A stretch of DNA of 64,000 bases from Alphaproteobacteria bacterium. GTDB lineage: Bacteria; Pseudomonadota; Alphaproteobacteria; RF32; CAG-239. The position numbers and the translations under genes were made by a program. Below are positions 35,356 to 43,332 of this stretch, piece by piece (the first letter of the stretch is position 1; the number at the start of each line of letters is the position of its first letter). Where the stretch lies: NCBI GenBank assembly GCA_015062285.1, contig SUUY01000005.1, positions 1-64,000 of the forward strand, written 5' to 3'. Below the pieces are notes generated by a model. It did no database searches and was not told the DNA's origin. It saw only the letters and a list, made by a program, of their open reading frames with translations.

Positions 35356-36058
35356 AGTCTGTTGTAATTTCTACTGTTTCGGCATCTATCACTTTTGCCT
35401 CAAATTTCTTTTTACTTTTTATGTTCTCAACTTCAACAGATTGCCCTTTGGCGCCATCTTCCAAAGCTTCTGCCAACGCGGTAATTTGCAAACCTTTTTT
35501 CTTATATAAAGAAGTAACTTTGCTTCCTTTCTTTACCACAATCACTTCACCTACATCTCTACTTGTAACCAACTTTTCAGCTTTAATTTTCTTTTTAGCT
35601 TGTTTGCCTTCCAACGCATCATATGCTATTAAAGCATCATCTTTAATTCGGTTTGAACGCACTTTCTTTGTTTTCAAGATATCTTTTGTAATAATCTCAT
35701 CTTTATTAATATCCCGAGCCAAAACATACACTTCTTGTAATTTATAAAATTTTCCGGTCAGCATAGTTTGATCTTGCAATTTGCCGTCGGCAAAAATTTC
35801 CGCCTTGGCCGAAAACTTGCTCTGATCTTCATTAGTATCCATTTGAGAAATCATAATTTTTGCTTTTTCAGCATTTTCAAACACAAAACTCGTTTGCCCG
35901 CCAAAAAATTCAACCTCGATGTTTTCATCAACACCTTGCTCTACAAATTCGGCAACAATAGCTGTCCTGAAATCACCCTCACTTAACAAAACCGAAGCTT
36001 GTACCGGCAGTGTCAACAGCACTAAAAAAGCTGATATAAATTTCCCCAAATTAGTCAT
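35354..36058 (-). CDS. flgA: FlgA, P-ring assembly chaperone
   Basis: 234 aa. An N-terminal signal peptide (FISAFLVLLTLPVQASVLLS) sends it to the periplasm. The C-terminal SAF/FlgA domain is typical (LARDINKDEIITKDILKTKK, ALEGKQAKKKIKAEKLVTSR, VVKKGSKVTSLYKKKGLQIT). It helps FlgI form the P ring. Codons 3-7 contain UUGGGGAAAU inside an AAUUU-GGGG-AAAUU hairpin. Confidence 0.9.
   Translation of the reverse strand: MTNLGKFISAFLVLLTLPVQASVLLSEGDFRTAIVAEFVEQGVDENIEVEFFGGQTSFVFENAEKAKIMISQMDTNEDQSKFSAKAEIFADGKLQDQTMLTGKFYKLQEVYVLARDINKDEIITKDILKTKKVRSNRIKDDALIAYDALEGKQAKKKIKAEKLVTSRDVGEVIVVKKGSKVTSLYKKKGLQITALAEALEDGAKGQSVEVENIKSKKKFEAKVIDAETVEITTD
36039..36052 (-). promoter_or_regulatory. GGGG-loop hairpin at the start of flgA
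   Basis: AAUUUGGGGAAAUU, a perfect 5-bp stem with GGGG loop, covers codons 3-7 of flgA. Ten bases match the sRNA loop. Confidence 0.4.
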
Positions 36059-36059
36059 T

Positions 36060-36848
36060 TTACTTCAACTGGTTAATTGTGTTTAACATTTGATCAGAGG
36101 TAGAGATAATTTTAGAGTTCATCTCATAAGCTCTTTGTGCCGATACCAACTCAGTAATTTCTGTTACCGGATTTACATTTGATGTAGAAAGATAACCTTG
36201 CAAAACAGCACCAAAACCCTCACTATCGGGATTATCTAATACCGGAGCACCGGAAGCTGCAGTTTCTGTAAACAAATTGTTCCCGATTGCTTCCAAACCA
36301 GCCTCATTAACAAATGTGGCTAATTCCAGCTGCCCAACATTAATTTCGTCTGTTTCGCCGTCTTGTTTAACCCAAACCTCGCCTGAACTGTTTACATAAA
36401 TCTCTGTAGCATCTTCAGGAATTGTAATTTCCGGTTGCACCACGTAACCATCATGCGTCACAATCACGCCGTCTCCATTACGTTGGAAAGCTCCATCTCT
36501 GGTATATGCTGTTCCTTTTCCTTCCGGAAGCTCCACTTGAAAATAGCCTCTTCCTTTAATTGCCAAATCCAGATCATTACCGGTACTGGTTAAGCTTCCA
36601 CCATCGGTAATCCTGTACACAGCAGCAGTTCTAACACCCAAACCGAGCTGAATACCTGAAGGAACAACTGTATTATCTGCGGTAGAAGATGCCCCCGGAC
36701 GAATAATATTTTGATACAACAAATCATTAAACTCGGCTCTGCGTTTGGTATAAGCAGTTGTGTTCATATTGGCAATATTGTTGGAAATTACATCAACATT
36801 AGTCTGCTGTGCCAGCATTCCTGTTGCCCCAATATGTAAAGATCTCAT
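36060..36848 (-). CDS. flgG: FlgG, distal rod protein
   Basis: 262 aa, the family length. The N-terminus (SLHIGATGMLAQQTNVDVIS, NNIANMNTTAYTKRRAEFND) and C-terminus (EITELVSAQRAYEMNSKIIS) are diagnostic. It forms the distal rod. The ribosome site GGGGAAAUAAAA (36848-36859) runs into the ATG and is complementary over 12 bases to the sRNA candidate. Confidence 0.96.
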   Translation of the reverse strand: MRSLHIGATGMLAQQTNVDVISNNIANMNTTAYTKRRAEFNDLLYQNIIRPGASSTADNTVVPSGIQLGLGVRTAAVYRITDGGSLTSTGNDLDLAIKGRGYFQVELPEGKGTAYTRDGAFQRNGDGVIVTHDGYVVQPEITIPEDATEIYVNSSGEVWVKQDGETDEINVGQLELATFVNEAGLEAIGNNLFTETAASGAPVLDNPDSEGFGAVLQGYLSTSNVNPVTEITELVSAQRAYEMNSKIISTSDQMLNTINQLK

Positions 36849-36859
36849 TTTATTTCCCC
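36848..36859 (-). promoter_or_regulatory. flgG ribosome site complementary to the sRNA
   Basis: GGGGAAAUAAAA ends on the A of the start codon. It pairs perfectly with UUUUAUUUCCCC at 34379-34390 of the candidate sRNA. Confidence 0.5.
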
Positions 36860-36868
36860 TTTATAAAA

Positions 36869-37612
36869 TTACGCCAGCTGTGCGTATGTTGAAATTGTGT
36901 TAGATAAGCGTTCATGCTCTTCGTCTATCATTTGTTGCACATATTCATAAGAGCGTTGAACATTAATAAGACGTGTCATTTCTTCAATGGCATTAACATT
37001 AGATTTTTCCACGGCTCCTTGAATCACAACAACATTATCATTGGCAACTTCCATAGCATTGCCATCAACGTTTTCAAACATTGTTCCTGCAACTTTGAGC
37101 AATTTTTGATTATCGGCAAATGTTGCCAACTTCAAACGACCGATAACTCCGTTTTCGGTCATAACATCTCCGGTTTCTGTGATTGTGATTTCAGTTTCGC
37201 CCGGAGCAAAAAACAACGGCTCATTATTTTGTGACAAAACAATATCTCCGTCCGATGTCACCAACATCCCTTCAGAACTTAAAGAAAACTGCCCTTTTCT
37301 TGTGTACATTTCACCGGCTTTTGTTTCCAAGCAAAAGAAGGCATCACCCTTAATTGCCACATCAAAAGTATTACCGGTGTCCATAATTGCACCCTCGGCA
37401 AAATTTTGAAAACTGCCAAAATCTTCGGTAAAATATAGCGGAGCCGAGCCAATTCCTTTGGCATCTTCAGTCTGCACCATATAAGAAGTAAATAAAGCCT
37501 CGTCTTGCTTAAAACCGGCTGTGTTCATATTAGCCATATTGTTGGAAATAATATCCATTTGCTTCCACAAAGCCATCTGACGAGACAATGCTATGTAATT
37601 TGTATTATCCAT
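36869..37612 (-). CDS. flgF: FlgF, proximal rod protein
   Basis: 247 aa. The start (MDNTNYIALSRQMALWKQMD, IISNNMANMNTAGFKQDEAL) and the end (EEMTRLINVQRSYEYVQQMI) are typical of FlgF. It is the first gene after the sigma-54 promoter at 37660. Its ribosome site GGGGA lies in AAGAUUGGGGAA, complementary to the sRNA loop. Confidence 0.93.
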   Translation of the reverse strand: MDNTNYIALSRQMALWKQMDIISNNMANMNTAGFKQDEALFTSYMVQTEDAKGIGSAPLYFTEDFGSFQNFAEGAIMDTGNTFDVAIKGDAFFCLETKAGEMYTRKGQFSLSSEGMLVTSDGDIVLSQNNEPLFFAPGETEITITETGDVMTENGVIGRLKLATFADNQKLLKVAGTMFENVDGNAMEVANDNVVVIQGAVEKSNVNAIEEMTRLINVQRSYEYVQQMIDEEHERLSNTISTYAQLA

Positions 37613-37617
37613 TTATA

Positions 37618-37629
37618 TTCCCCAATCTT
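37618..37629 (-). promoter_or_regulatory. flgF ribosome site complementary to the sRNA
   Basis: AAGAUUGGGGAA pairs over 12 bases with UUCCCCAAUCUU at 34373-34384. GGGGA is the Shine-Dalgarno, about seven bases before ATG. Confidence 0.5.
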
Positions 37630-37659
37630 TCGGATAAATAAAACCATTTGCCATTACAT

Positions 37660-37676
37660 ATGCAAAAGTCGTGCCA
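37660..37676 (-). promoter_or_regulatory. Sigma-54 promoter for flgF-flgG-flgA-flgH
   Basis: The minus strand reads TGGCACGACTTTTGCAT, matching the promoter of fliK at 17498-17514 in 15 of 17 positions. It is 48 bases before flgF. Confidence 0.9.
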
Positions 37677-37690
37677 ATTTTCAAAAACGC

Positions 37691-37731
37691 ACAAAAAAAA
37701 CGGATAACCTTTTGGGGTTATCCGTTAGTTT
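37691..37731 (-). terminator. Terminator of the orphan gene at 37733
   Basis: The arms AACGGATAACC (37699-37709) and GGTTATCCGTT (37716-37726) are followed by T8 on the minus strand. It insulates the sigma-54 promoter behind it. Confidence 0.88.
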
Positions 37732-37732
37732 T

Positions 37733-38053
37733 CTATTCAAGTTCAATCGCTCGACAAACAAGCTCCGCATACTCATCGCCGACAATTTCGGTAATTTTCT
37801 GCGTCATTTCTGCCTTTTCAGCATTATTGAACTTGATGCGGAGAAGCTGCTCCAACAGAAGTTCGGTGGCCTTTGGTGTTGGTTTTTCAGCCGAAACGAT
37901 TATTCCCTGTCTTATCGCCTCAACCAAGCCACATGCATTTAAGTTCATCGGAACAGGCTTGATGTAGGAACTCTGAACTTTCACATCAACAACATTCTCA
38001 CATCTGTTTGAAAACTTTTCGTTTGCAAATCTGACAAGATCAATTTTTTCCAT
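37733..38053 (-). CDS. Orphan soluble protein (106 aa)
   Basis: Not recognised. It is predicted all-helical and mostly charged, with one central stretch (ELLLEQLLRIKFNNAEKAEM) and a C-terminal helix (ICRAIELE-like end). No signal peptide. There is no Shine-Dalgarno; AATTAAAAAAAAACTATT precedes ATG. It has its own promoter (38097-38125) and terminator. Its base composition is richer in G and C than flanking genes. It belongs to the same foreign-looking class as 31028-31420. Confidence 0.65.
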   Translation of the reverse strand: MEKIDLVRFANEKFSNRCENVVDVKVQSSYIKPVPMNLNACGLVEAIRQGIIVSAEKPTPKATELLLEQLLRIKFNNAEKAEMTQKITEIVGDEYAELVCRAIELE

Positions 38054-38096
38054 AATAGTTTTTTTTTAATTTGTTAAACATGTGTATCTGACTGCC

Positions 38097-38125
38097 TCAA
38101 TAGCACATTTTAAATCAAATGTAAA
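38097..38125 (-). promoter_or_regulatory. Sigma-70 promoter of the orphan gene
   Basis: The minus strand has TTTACA, 17 bases, TATTGA, about 44 bases before the start codon. Confidence 0.55.
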
Positions 38126-38154
38126 GCACTATTTGTCTATTTTTTGTCCTTGCA

Positions 38155-38180
38155 ACAAAAAGGCTTGGTTTTCCAAGCCC
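38155..38180 (-). terminator. Terminator of the acpS-lepB-rnc-era operon
   Basis: GGCTTGG, loop TTTT, CCAAGCC, then T5 on the minus strand. It lies about 40 bases after the era stop. Confidence 0.85.
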
Positions 38181-38220
38181 CTCTAATCACTTCCGCCTAA
38201 TCACTAACAACTAACAGCTT

Positions 38221-39120
38221 TTAATCGAATTTAAGCCCCCAGGTTCGATACCGCTCTGCATCATCTTGCCAGTTTTCCCGTACTTTAACAAATAAAAAGA
38301 GATGAACACGCTCTTCCAATAACTCTTCTATTTCCTTTCGTGCAGATTGCCCGATTCTTTTAATCATTTGACCACCGCGACCAAGAATAATCACTTTCTG
38401 GCTATCCCTTGCAACATAAATCGTTATCTCTGCCCTAACAGACCCATCTTCTTTCCGTTCCCAAAGCTCGGGCTCCACAGTTAGCTCATAAGGAAGTTCC
38501 TGCCTCAAATATAAAAACAATTTTTCTCTGACAATTTCTGCCGCCAACATTTTAAGAGGCATATCAGACATCTGATCTTCTGGATAATACCAAGGGCTTT
38601 GCGGCAAATTATCGGCAATATATTTATATAAATCTTGTGTATTTTGCCCTGTTTCGGCAGAAATAAAAAACGTTTCCTTAAAACTTCCTTCTTGGTTAAT
38701 AGCTTGACTCAAACCCAGTAACTTTTCTTTTTGGATCAAATCTATTTTATTTAACACCAATATCGCTTCTATCTTCCGCTTATTCAAACGAGCGATAATA
38801 CTGCGAGTTTCATCGTCAAACCCTCTTTTGGCATCAACCACCAAAATCACCATATCGGCATCACCAACACCATCCCAAGCAGCTCCTACCATTGCTTTGT
38901 CAAGTCGTCTCTTTGGCTTAAAAATCCCCGGTGTATCTAAAAATATAATTTGAGTATTCTCAAAAACACCAATACCTTTTACCTGAGTACGAGTTGTTTG
39001 CACTTTAGGAGAAACTATCGATACTTTAGATCCTACAAAATTATTGGTGATAGTCGATTTTCCGGCATTTGGAGCACCAATCAAAGCCACAAAACCGCAT
39101 CTTGTTACAGCATCAGTCAT
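38221..39120 (-). CDS. era: Era, ribosome-assembly GTPase
   Basis: 299 aa from ATG at 39120, overlapping the rnc stop by eight bases; the longer frame to 39156 lies inside rnc. G1 (GAPNAGKST), G3 (DTPGIFKPKRRLDKAMVGAA), G4 (NKID) and a C-terminal KH domain (VILGRGGQMIKRIGQSARKE) are present. It binds 16S rRNA 3' end and helps 30S maturation. Confidence 0.97.
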   Translation of the reverse strand: MTDAVTRCGFVALIGAPNAGKSTITNNFVGSKVSIVSPKVQTTRTQVKGIGVFENTQIIFLDTPGIFKPKRRLDKAMVGAAWDGVGDADMVILVVDAKRGFDDETRSIIARLNKRKIEAILVLNKIDLIQKEKLLGLSQAINQEGSFKETFFISAETGQNTQDLYKYIADNLPQSPWYYPEDQMSDMPLKMLAAEIVREKLFLYLRQELPYELTVEPELWERKEDGSVRAEITIYVARDSQKVIILGRGGQMIKRIGQSARKEIEELLEERVHLFLFVKVRENWQDDAERYRTWGLKFD

Positions 39121-39766
39121 TGTTAATTTGCTCCAAAATCTTACTTGCCGCCGCAAACTCTGCCAACTTTTTATTATGACCTTTTCCCAGTGCTTTCAAA
39201 TCCTTTCCTAAAGAAACTTCCACCGTAAATATCGGTTCATGTTCCAAACCGCTACGATCCACAACTTTGTATATCGGTGGCAAATATCCTTTAACATGAG
39301 CAACTTCTTGTAAGGTTGTTTTGGCATCTTTAGGTGGAGCAATGTGTTTTCCTACCAGATCTTGCCAATAATCCTTCACAAAAGCAAATGCTTCATCCAT
39401 ACCGCTATCAACATAAATAGCCCCAATCACAGCTTCACACACATCACACAAAACATTTTCGTTTTGCCTGATTTCATCATCGGCCACAAACATTGCCTTA
39501 TCCAAACCAATGTTTTTTGCAACATCGGCAACTGTTTCTTTACAAACCAAAGCGGTAAAACGTTGAGATAAATTGCCTTCCGGCTCATTCGGAAACATTT
39601 CATAAAGCATAGAGGCAACACTCACACCAAGCATTCTGTCTCCCAAAAACTCTAATCTTTCATAGTTTTTGGCTACGTTAGAACTAACGGAACTATGAGT
39701 CAGCGCCGACTTCAACAACTGTGGATTCTTAAACTTATATTTTATCATCTGCTCAACGTTAGCCAT
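39113..39766 (-). CDS. rnc: Ribonuclease III
   Basis: 217 aa. The catalytic signature ERLEFLGDRMLG is at about residue 38, the second acidic helix DVCEAVIGAIYVDSG follows, and a double-stranded RNA binding domain lies at about 150-217 (KTTLQEVAHVKGYLPPIYKV). It processes rRNA and mRNA. It is coupled to era. Confidence 0.97.
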   Translation of the reverse strand: MANVEQMIKYKFKNPQLLKSALTHSSVSSNVAKNYERLEFLGDRMLGVSVASMLYEMFPNEPEGNLSQRFTALVCKETVADVAKNIGLDKAMFVADDEIRQNENVLCDVCEAVIGAIYVDSGMDEAFAFVKDYWQDLVGKHIAPPKDAKTTLQEVAHVKGYLPPIYKVVDRSGLEHEPIFTVEVSLGKDLKALGKGHNKKLAEFAAASKILEQINND

Positions 39767-39774
39767 TATATCCT

Positions 39775-40503
39775 CTATTTGATCTTATCAAACAATCGAG
39801 ACCACCTGATTTTCTTTGGCCAAGTCCATGGTTTATACCAGGCTTCGTCCACATTATGTGAAAAGAACAAAAATCTTGCTTTACCCACAAGGTTCTCAAC
39901 AGGAACAAAACCAACGTTAACTCTACTATCATCAGATCTGTCTCTATTATCGCCCATCATAAAATACATTCCCTGCGGAATTTCGACTTCTTCAAAATCA
40001 TCATTATATTCATAATCAGAAATCTCCAGAATTTTGTGTTTTGTACCGCCCGGAAGCGTTTCAATATACTGGCGATACCTTTCTGCATTACCCATATCAT
40101 TACGCATTACAAAATCTTCAATTTGCTCACGTTTTACCAATTCCCCGTTAATATAAAGGCGTCCTTGCTTCAATTTTATCTTATCACCTGGCATTCCTAT
40201 CACACGTTTAATATAATCTGTACGATTATCTCGAGGATATTTAAAAACAACAACCTCTCCTCTTTGTGGAACATCAGACCAAATACGCCCTTCAAAAAGA
40301 GGCATACTCCAAGGCAACGAGTGACGCGAATAACCATATGTATATTTAGACACAAATAAATAATCTCCTACAAATAATGTCGGATACATTGACCCCGATG
40401 GGATTTTAAACGGCTCAAACCATAATGTCCGGATCAACATTGCAATCAGTATTGCATAAATTACTGTTTTAATTGTATCTACAAAACTTTCTTCTTTTTC
40501 CAT
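39775..40503 (-). CDS. lepB: Signal peptidase I
   Basis: 242 aa. One N-terminal membrane helix (IKTVIYAILIAMLIRTLWF) precedes the catalytic Ser in SGSMYPTL (about residue 37) and Lys in DYIKRVIGMPGD; the C-terminal box MGDNRDRSDDSR is present. It cleaves signal peptides at the outer face of the inner membrane. Operon acpS-lepB-rnc-era. Confidence 0.96.
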   Translation of the reverse strand: MEKEESFVDTIKTVIYAILIAMLIRTLWFEPFKIPSGSMYPTLFVGDYLFVSKYTYGYSRHSLPWSMPLFEGRIWSDVPQRGEVVVFKYPRDNRTDYIKRVIGMPGDKIKLKQGRLYINGELVKREQIEDFVMRNDMGNAERYRQYIETLPGGTKHKILEISDYEYNDDFEEVEIPQGMYFMMGDNRDRSDDSRVNVGFVPVENLVGKARFLFFSHNVDEAWYKPWTWPKKIRWSRLFDKIK

Positions 40504-40529
40504 TTAATTCTCTTTTTTCTAGTAATATA

Positions 40530-40928
40530 TTAACCGATTTTCTCAATAACAACCACAGCTTGCGCCATAGGATAATCATCACTTAAGGAAAGCCATAAGG
40601 TAAAATCTTTTCCTTGAGCTATTTTATTTGCTTGTATTAAAGCTTTATTATACAAAACAAGCAAAGGTTTTCCGCTTTCATCATGACTAACCTCTATATC
40701 GCTCCACGCGATTCCTTTACTAAATCCGGTGCCCAATGCTTTTGCTGCAGCTTCTTTAGCGGCAAATAACTTTGCCATTTTATACGGTCTTACCGTCTCA
40801 GCCAGCGCTAATATATCTTTTTGTTCCTGCTTGGTAAACAATCTTTCCATAAAACGCCTTGCATAACGAGAACATGTCCTTTCTACTCTACCGACATTTA
40901 CAATATCCGTACCTAAACCAACAATCAT
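40530..40928 (-). CDS. acpS: Holo-acyl carrier protein synthase
   Basis: 132 aa. It starts IVGLGTDIVNVGRVE and carries the metal-binding helix LFAAKEAAAKALGTGFSKGI. It transfers phosphopantetheine to acyl carrier protein. It lies just ahead of lepB, the usual order in alphaproteobacteria. Confidence 0.95.
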   Translation of the reverse strand: MIVGLGTDIVNVGRVERTCSRYARRFMERLFTKQEQKDILALAETVRPYKMAKLFAAKEAAAKALGTGFSKGIAWSDIEVSHDESGKPLLVLYNKALIQANKIAQGKDFTLWLSLSDDYPMAQAVVVIEKIG

Positions 40929-40939
40929 TTTTAGTCCTT

Positions 40940-41494
40940 TTATTTTGCAATATATTTAGTACTAATTTTATCTAACGCTCTTTTAATTAAAAAATAACTA
41001 ACAAGCCATGATACAATATAAAAAGGGATACACCCCACCATCATTGGCCATAAGATAGGCCAAATATCATTAAAAAACAAGTGAAAATCTAGATTTAATA
41101 TTGCATGACCGGCTTTTTCAAAAAAAGATACAAAATCTACCTGACTACTTCCCTCTCCATGTCCTTGTAAAATATGTCGTCCGGTATATAAAACGCTTAC
41201 CCAAATAAAAGGAAAAGTCCAAGGATTTCCGGCAGCAGTACCTAACGCACTTGCTAAAACATTTCCTCTTACTAAAAATGCCGTTAAAGCTGCCAAAATA
41301 AGATGAAAACCCACAAACGGTGTAAATGATATTGCAACACCGCAAGCAACACCTGCAGCTAATGAATACGAAGTCCCCTTTAGGTGGTATAATTTCAACA
41401 TTAAATGCTGTCCCAAATGTTTCCACTCCAGTTGTGACCCAACATTATTCTTAACCTTATCTTTCCACGATATTTTTTTTATTTTCTTAAACAA
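40940..41494 (-). CDS. DUF2062 membrane protein
   Basis: 184 aa. The conserved block (SLAAGVACGVAISFTPFVGF) and (ALGTAAGNPWTFPFIWV) identify DUF2062. Three membrane helices can be seen, the last at IVSWLVSYFLI. Function unknown. A second copy is at 61887-62438. It is probably in the acpS operon. Confidence 0.88.
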   Translation of the reverse strand: MFKKIKKISWKDKVKNNVGSQLEWKHLGQHLMLKLYHLKGTSYSLAAGVACGVAISFTPFVGFHLILAALTAFLVRGNVLASALGTAAGNPWTFPFIWVSVLYTGRHILQGHGEGSSQVDFVSFFEKAGHAILNLDFHLFFNDIWPILWPMMVGCIPFYIVSWLVSYFLIKRALDKISTKYIAK

Positions 41495-41545
41495 AACACC
41501 ACCTCTGATTTAGAACTCTCTTCATATATAGTCACAACATCTCAA

Positions 41546-41587
41546 AAAAAAAGCTCTGTACTTAAACTAAGAAACAGAGCTTTTCAA
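41546..41587 (-). terminator. Terminator after the lipoprotein gene
   Basis: The arms AAAAGCTCTGT (41549-41559) and ACAGAGCTTTT (41574-41584) have a T-rich exit on the minus strand. Confidence 0.8.
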
Positions 41588-41601
41588 ATTTATAATTACT
41601 T

Positions 41602-41943
41602 TTATTTACAATAAAAAAACATCGAGCGTTTAACCATTGGAGTATCAAATGTATCAAACGGGTCATACTTTGTTTTTTCTATCTTTTTGCCATTTTCATA
41701 AGTCGTTTCTTTTACTTTATCTTTATTTGTCTTGAACAAGTCATCATATTGATTCTCTACTGTATCAACCACCTCAAAATTACCGGCACATTGTTCTGAA
41801 GCAAGAACATAGCAATCACCTATATCCCGTGCGATTCCATTGCAAGTTGCCTTATAAACCATAACTCCGTCTTTCATATACATTGGCTTAACGGTTGCAC
41901 AAGCACTCAAAAAAAATAAAAACAACAATAATGCTTTTTTCAT
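41602..41943 (-). CDS. Small lipoprotein of unknown function
   Basis: 113 aa from ATG at 41943, where AGGAGATGTAGT gives the ribosome site; an upstream frame to 42000 lacks one. The signal peptide ends in the lipobox FLSAC. The mature part carries four Cys (KATCNGIARDIGDCYVLASEQC and the final YC), so disulfides are likely. No family recognised. Confidence 0.8.
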   Translation of the reverse strand: MKKALLLFLFFLSACATVKPMYMKDGVMVYKATCNGIARDIGDCYVLASEQCAGNFEVVDTVENQYDDLFKTNKDKVKETTYENGKKIEKTKYDPFDTFDTPMVKRSMFFYCK

Positions 41944-42011
41944 ACTACATCTCCTAAAAGTTGATATATGAAACGCTATACTATTTTCAATTAAAGTCAA
42001 TCTTTTATTTA

Positions 42012-42046
42012 TAAAAAAAAGACCTTTTTTGTTAAAAGGTCTTCAA
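42012..42046 (-). terminator. Terminator after tRNA-Met
   Basis: The arms AAGACCTTTT and AAAAGGTCTT are followed by T8 on the minus strand. Confidence 0.85.
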
Positions 42047-42049
42047 AGA

Positions 42050-42126
42050 TGGTAGCGAGGGGCGGATTTGAACCGTCGACACGCGGATTATGATTCCGCT
42101 GCTCTAACCAACTGAGCTACCCCGCC
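42050..42126 (-). tRNA. tRNA-Met (elongator, anticodon CAT)
   Basis: A 77-nt cloverleaf on the minus strand with CCA encoded. The anticodon is CAT and the acceptor begins GGCGGGG with normal G-U/G-C pairing to its partner, unlike the C:A mismatch of the initiator at 49-125. The anticodon arm (CGGAATCATAATCCG) matches alphaproteobacterial elongator tRNA-Met rather than tRNA-Ile2. The T stem shows one A-C mismatch. Confidence 0.9.
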
Positions 42127-42254
42127 ATCAAAATCACATTCTTAATAATATTTAACTTTATACTTGTCAATAATTTTTTTATGTTAACCCCTCTTAAAAA
42201 TTATAATCAGTAAACATATATAAAAAATGTTTATAAAAAATCAGGAGATTTAAA

Positions 42255-42611
42255 ATGAAAAAACTTTCAATATCATTGCTCGCAACAGCAGCATGCATTT
42301 GTTTTACTTGTATAGCAAATGCTCAAAATATGACACAACAAGCCCCACAACCGCAAAAAGCCACAGTTGCCGAGGCGCAAAATATGCCGGATGAAAGCAT
42401 CGTAATCTTAGAAGGAACAATTACTTCAAACCTCGGCGATGAAACTTATATATTCACCGATTCTACCGGTAATATTAATGTTGAAATTGATGATGAAGAA
42501 TGGAATGGAATATCCCCGTCCGCTCAAGACATAATTATGATACAAGGAGAAGTCGATAAAGACGGAAACCTTGTAGAAATTGATGTTGAAGAAGTAATGT
42601 TACCGGAATAG
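42255..42611 (+). CDS. Periplasmic OB-fold (YgiW/BOF) protein
   Basis: 118 aa. The signal peptide (LLATAACICFTCIANA) is followed by a small OB-fold of the NirD/YgiW/YdeI family (ESIVILEGTITSNLGDETYI, FTDSTGNINVEIDDEEWNG). Members are linked to stress tolerance. AGGAG precedes the ATG. A hairpin follows. Confidence 0.85.
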   Translation: MKKLSISLLATAACICFTCIANAQNMTQQAPQPQKATVAEAQNMPDESIVILEGTITSNLGDETYIFTDSTGNINVEIDDEEWNGISPSAQDIIMIQGEVDKDGNLVEIDVEEVMLPE

Positions 42612-42612
42612 T

Positions 42613-42650
42613 GCATAGAGGCCACCGAGTACATTCGGTGGCCTCTATTA
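42613..42650 (+). terminator. Strong hairpin after the BOF gene
   Basis: A 14-bp stem (ATAGAGGCCACCGA / TCGGTGGCCTCTAT) with a 6-nt loop. There is no good T tract, so it may protect the 3' end rather than stop transcription fully. Confidence 0.6.
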
Positions 42651-42663
42651 AAAAGGAAAAAAA

Positions 42664-43260
42664 ATGAATTTTAAAAATTTACTTATAAAACGCCGATCTA
42701 TATATAATATCTCAAACAAAACAGATATTAACGATGATCAACTTTTATCCATACTTCTTACTGCTTTAACATACTGCCCAACAGCTTTTAATTCACAATC
42801 AGGACGTATGGTATTGCTTTTAGACAATGCACATACTGTTTTTTGGCAAAAAACTTTTAATATCATCAAAACCCACATTAAACCGGAACAAACAACTAAA
42901 ACATTTGAAAAAATTCAATCTTTCGTTAACGGACATGGCACAATTTTGTTTTTTGACGACCAGGAATCAATCCGTAAACTTCAAAAACAATACCCGCTAT
43001 ACAAAAATAATTTTAAGACTTGGTCCCAACAATCTCAGGGTATTTTACAGTTTATAACATGGACATTATTGGCAGAAGTCAATATAGGTGCTTCCCTTCA
43101 ACACTACAACCCACTTATCGACCAGGAAGTCACAAATACTTTTAATATACCAAAGACATGGAAACTTACAGCTCAAATGCCTTTTGGTTCAATTGCCATA
43201 CCGGCAGATGCCAAAAGCTTTATTCCACTAGAAAAACGCTACAAAATTTTCACAAAGTGA
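42664..43260 (+). CDS. Nitroreductase-family protein
   Basis: 198 aa. The N-terminus (LLIKRRSIYNISNKTDINDD) and ALTYCPTAFNSQSGRMVLL match the FMN-binding start of nitroreductases; LQHYNPLIDQEV and the basic C-terminus fit the oxygen-insensitive subgroup related to HxxF/Frm proteins. Likely an FMN-dependent reductase; substrate unknown. AAGGAAAAAA precedes ATG. Confidence 0.82.
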   Translation: MNFKNLLIKRRSIYNISNKTDINDDQLLSILLTALTYCPTAFNSQSGRMVLLLDNAHTVFWQKTFNIIKTHIKPEQTTKTFEKIQSFVNGHGTILFFDDQESIRKLQKQYPLYKNNFKTWSQQSQGILQFITWTLLAEVNIGASLQHYNPLIDQEVTNTFNIPKTWKLTAQMPFGSIAIPADAKSFIPLEKRYKIFTK

Positions 43261-43293
43261 AATCGATTTTAACCTAAAATTAAAAAATATTAG

Positions 43294-43322
43294 CCTATAA
43301 TTTCAGTAGGACGAATTATAGG
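43294..43322 (+). promoter_or_regulatory. Hairpin over the motA ribosome site
   Basis: CCTATAATT (43294-43302) and AATTATAGG (43314-43322) form a perfect 9-bp stem. The right arm contains the AGG of the motA Shine-Dalgarno (AGGATAT). The left arm could also act as the -10 box (TATAAT) in DNA. The loop holds AGGA. Confidence 0.5.
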
Positions 43323-43332
43323 ATATAAAAAA

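Noticed and set aside
42050..42126. tRNA-Ile2 (CAT read after lysidine modification)
   Set aside because: The body matches alphaproteobacterial elongator tRNA-Met better, especially the anticodon arm.
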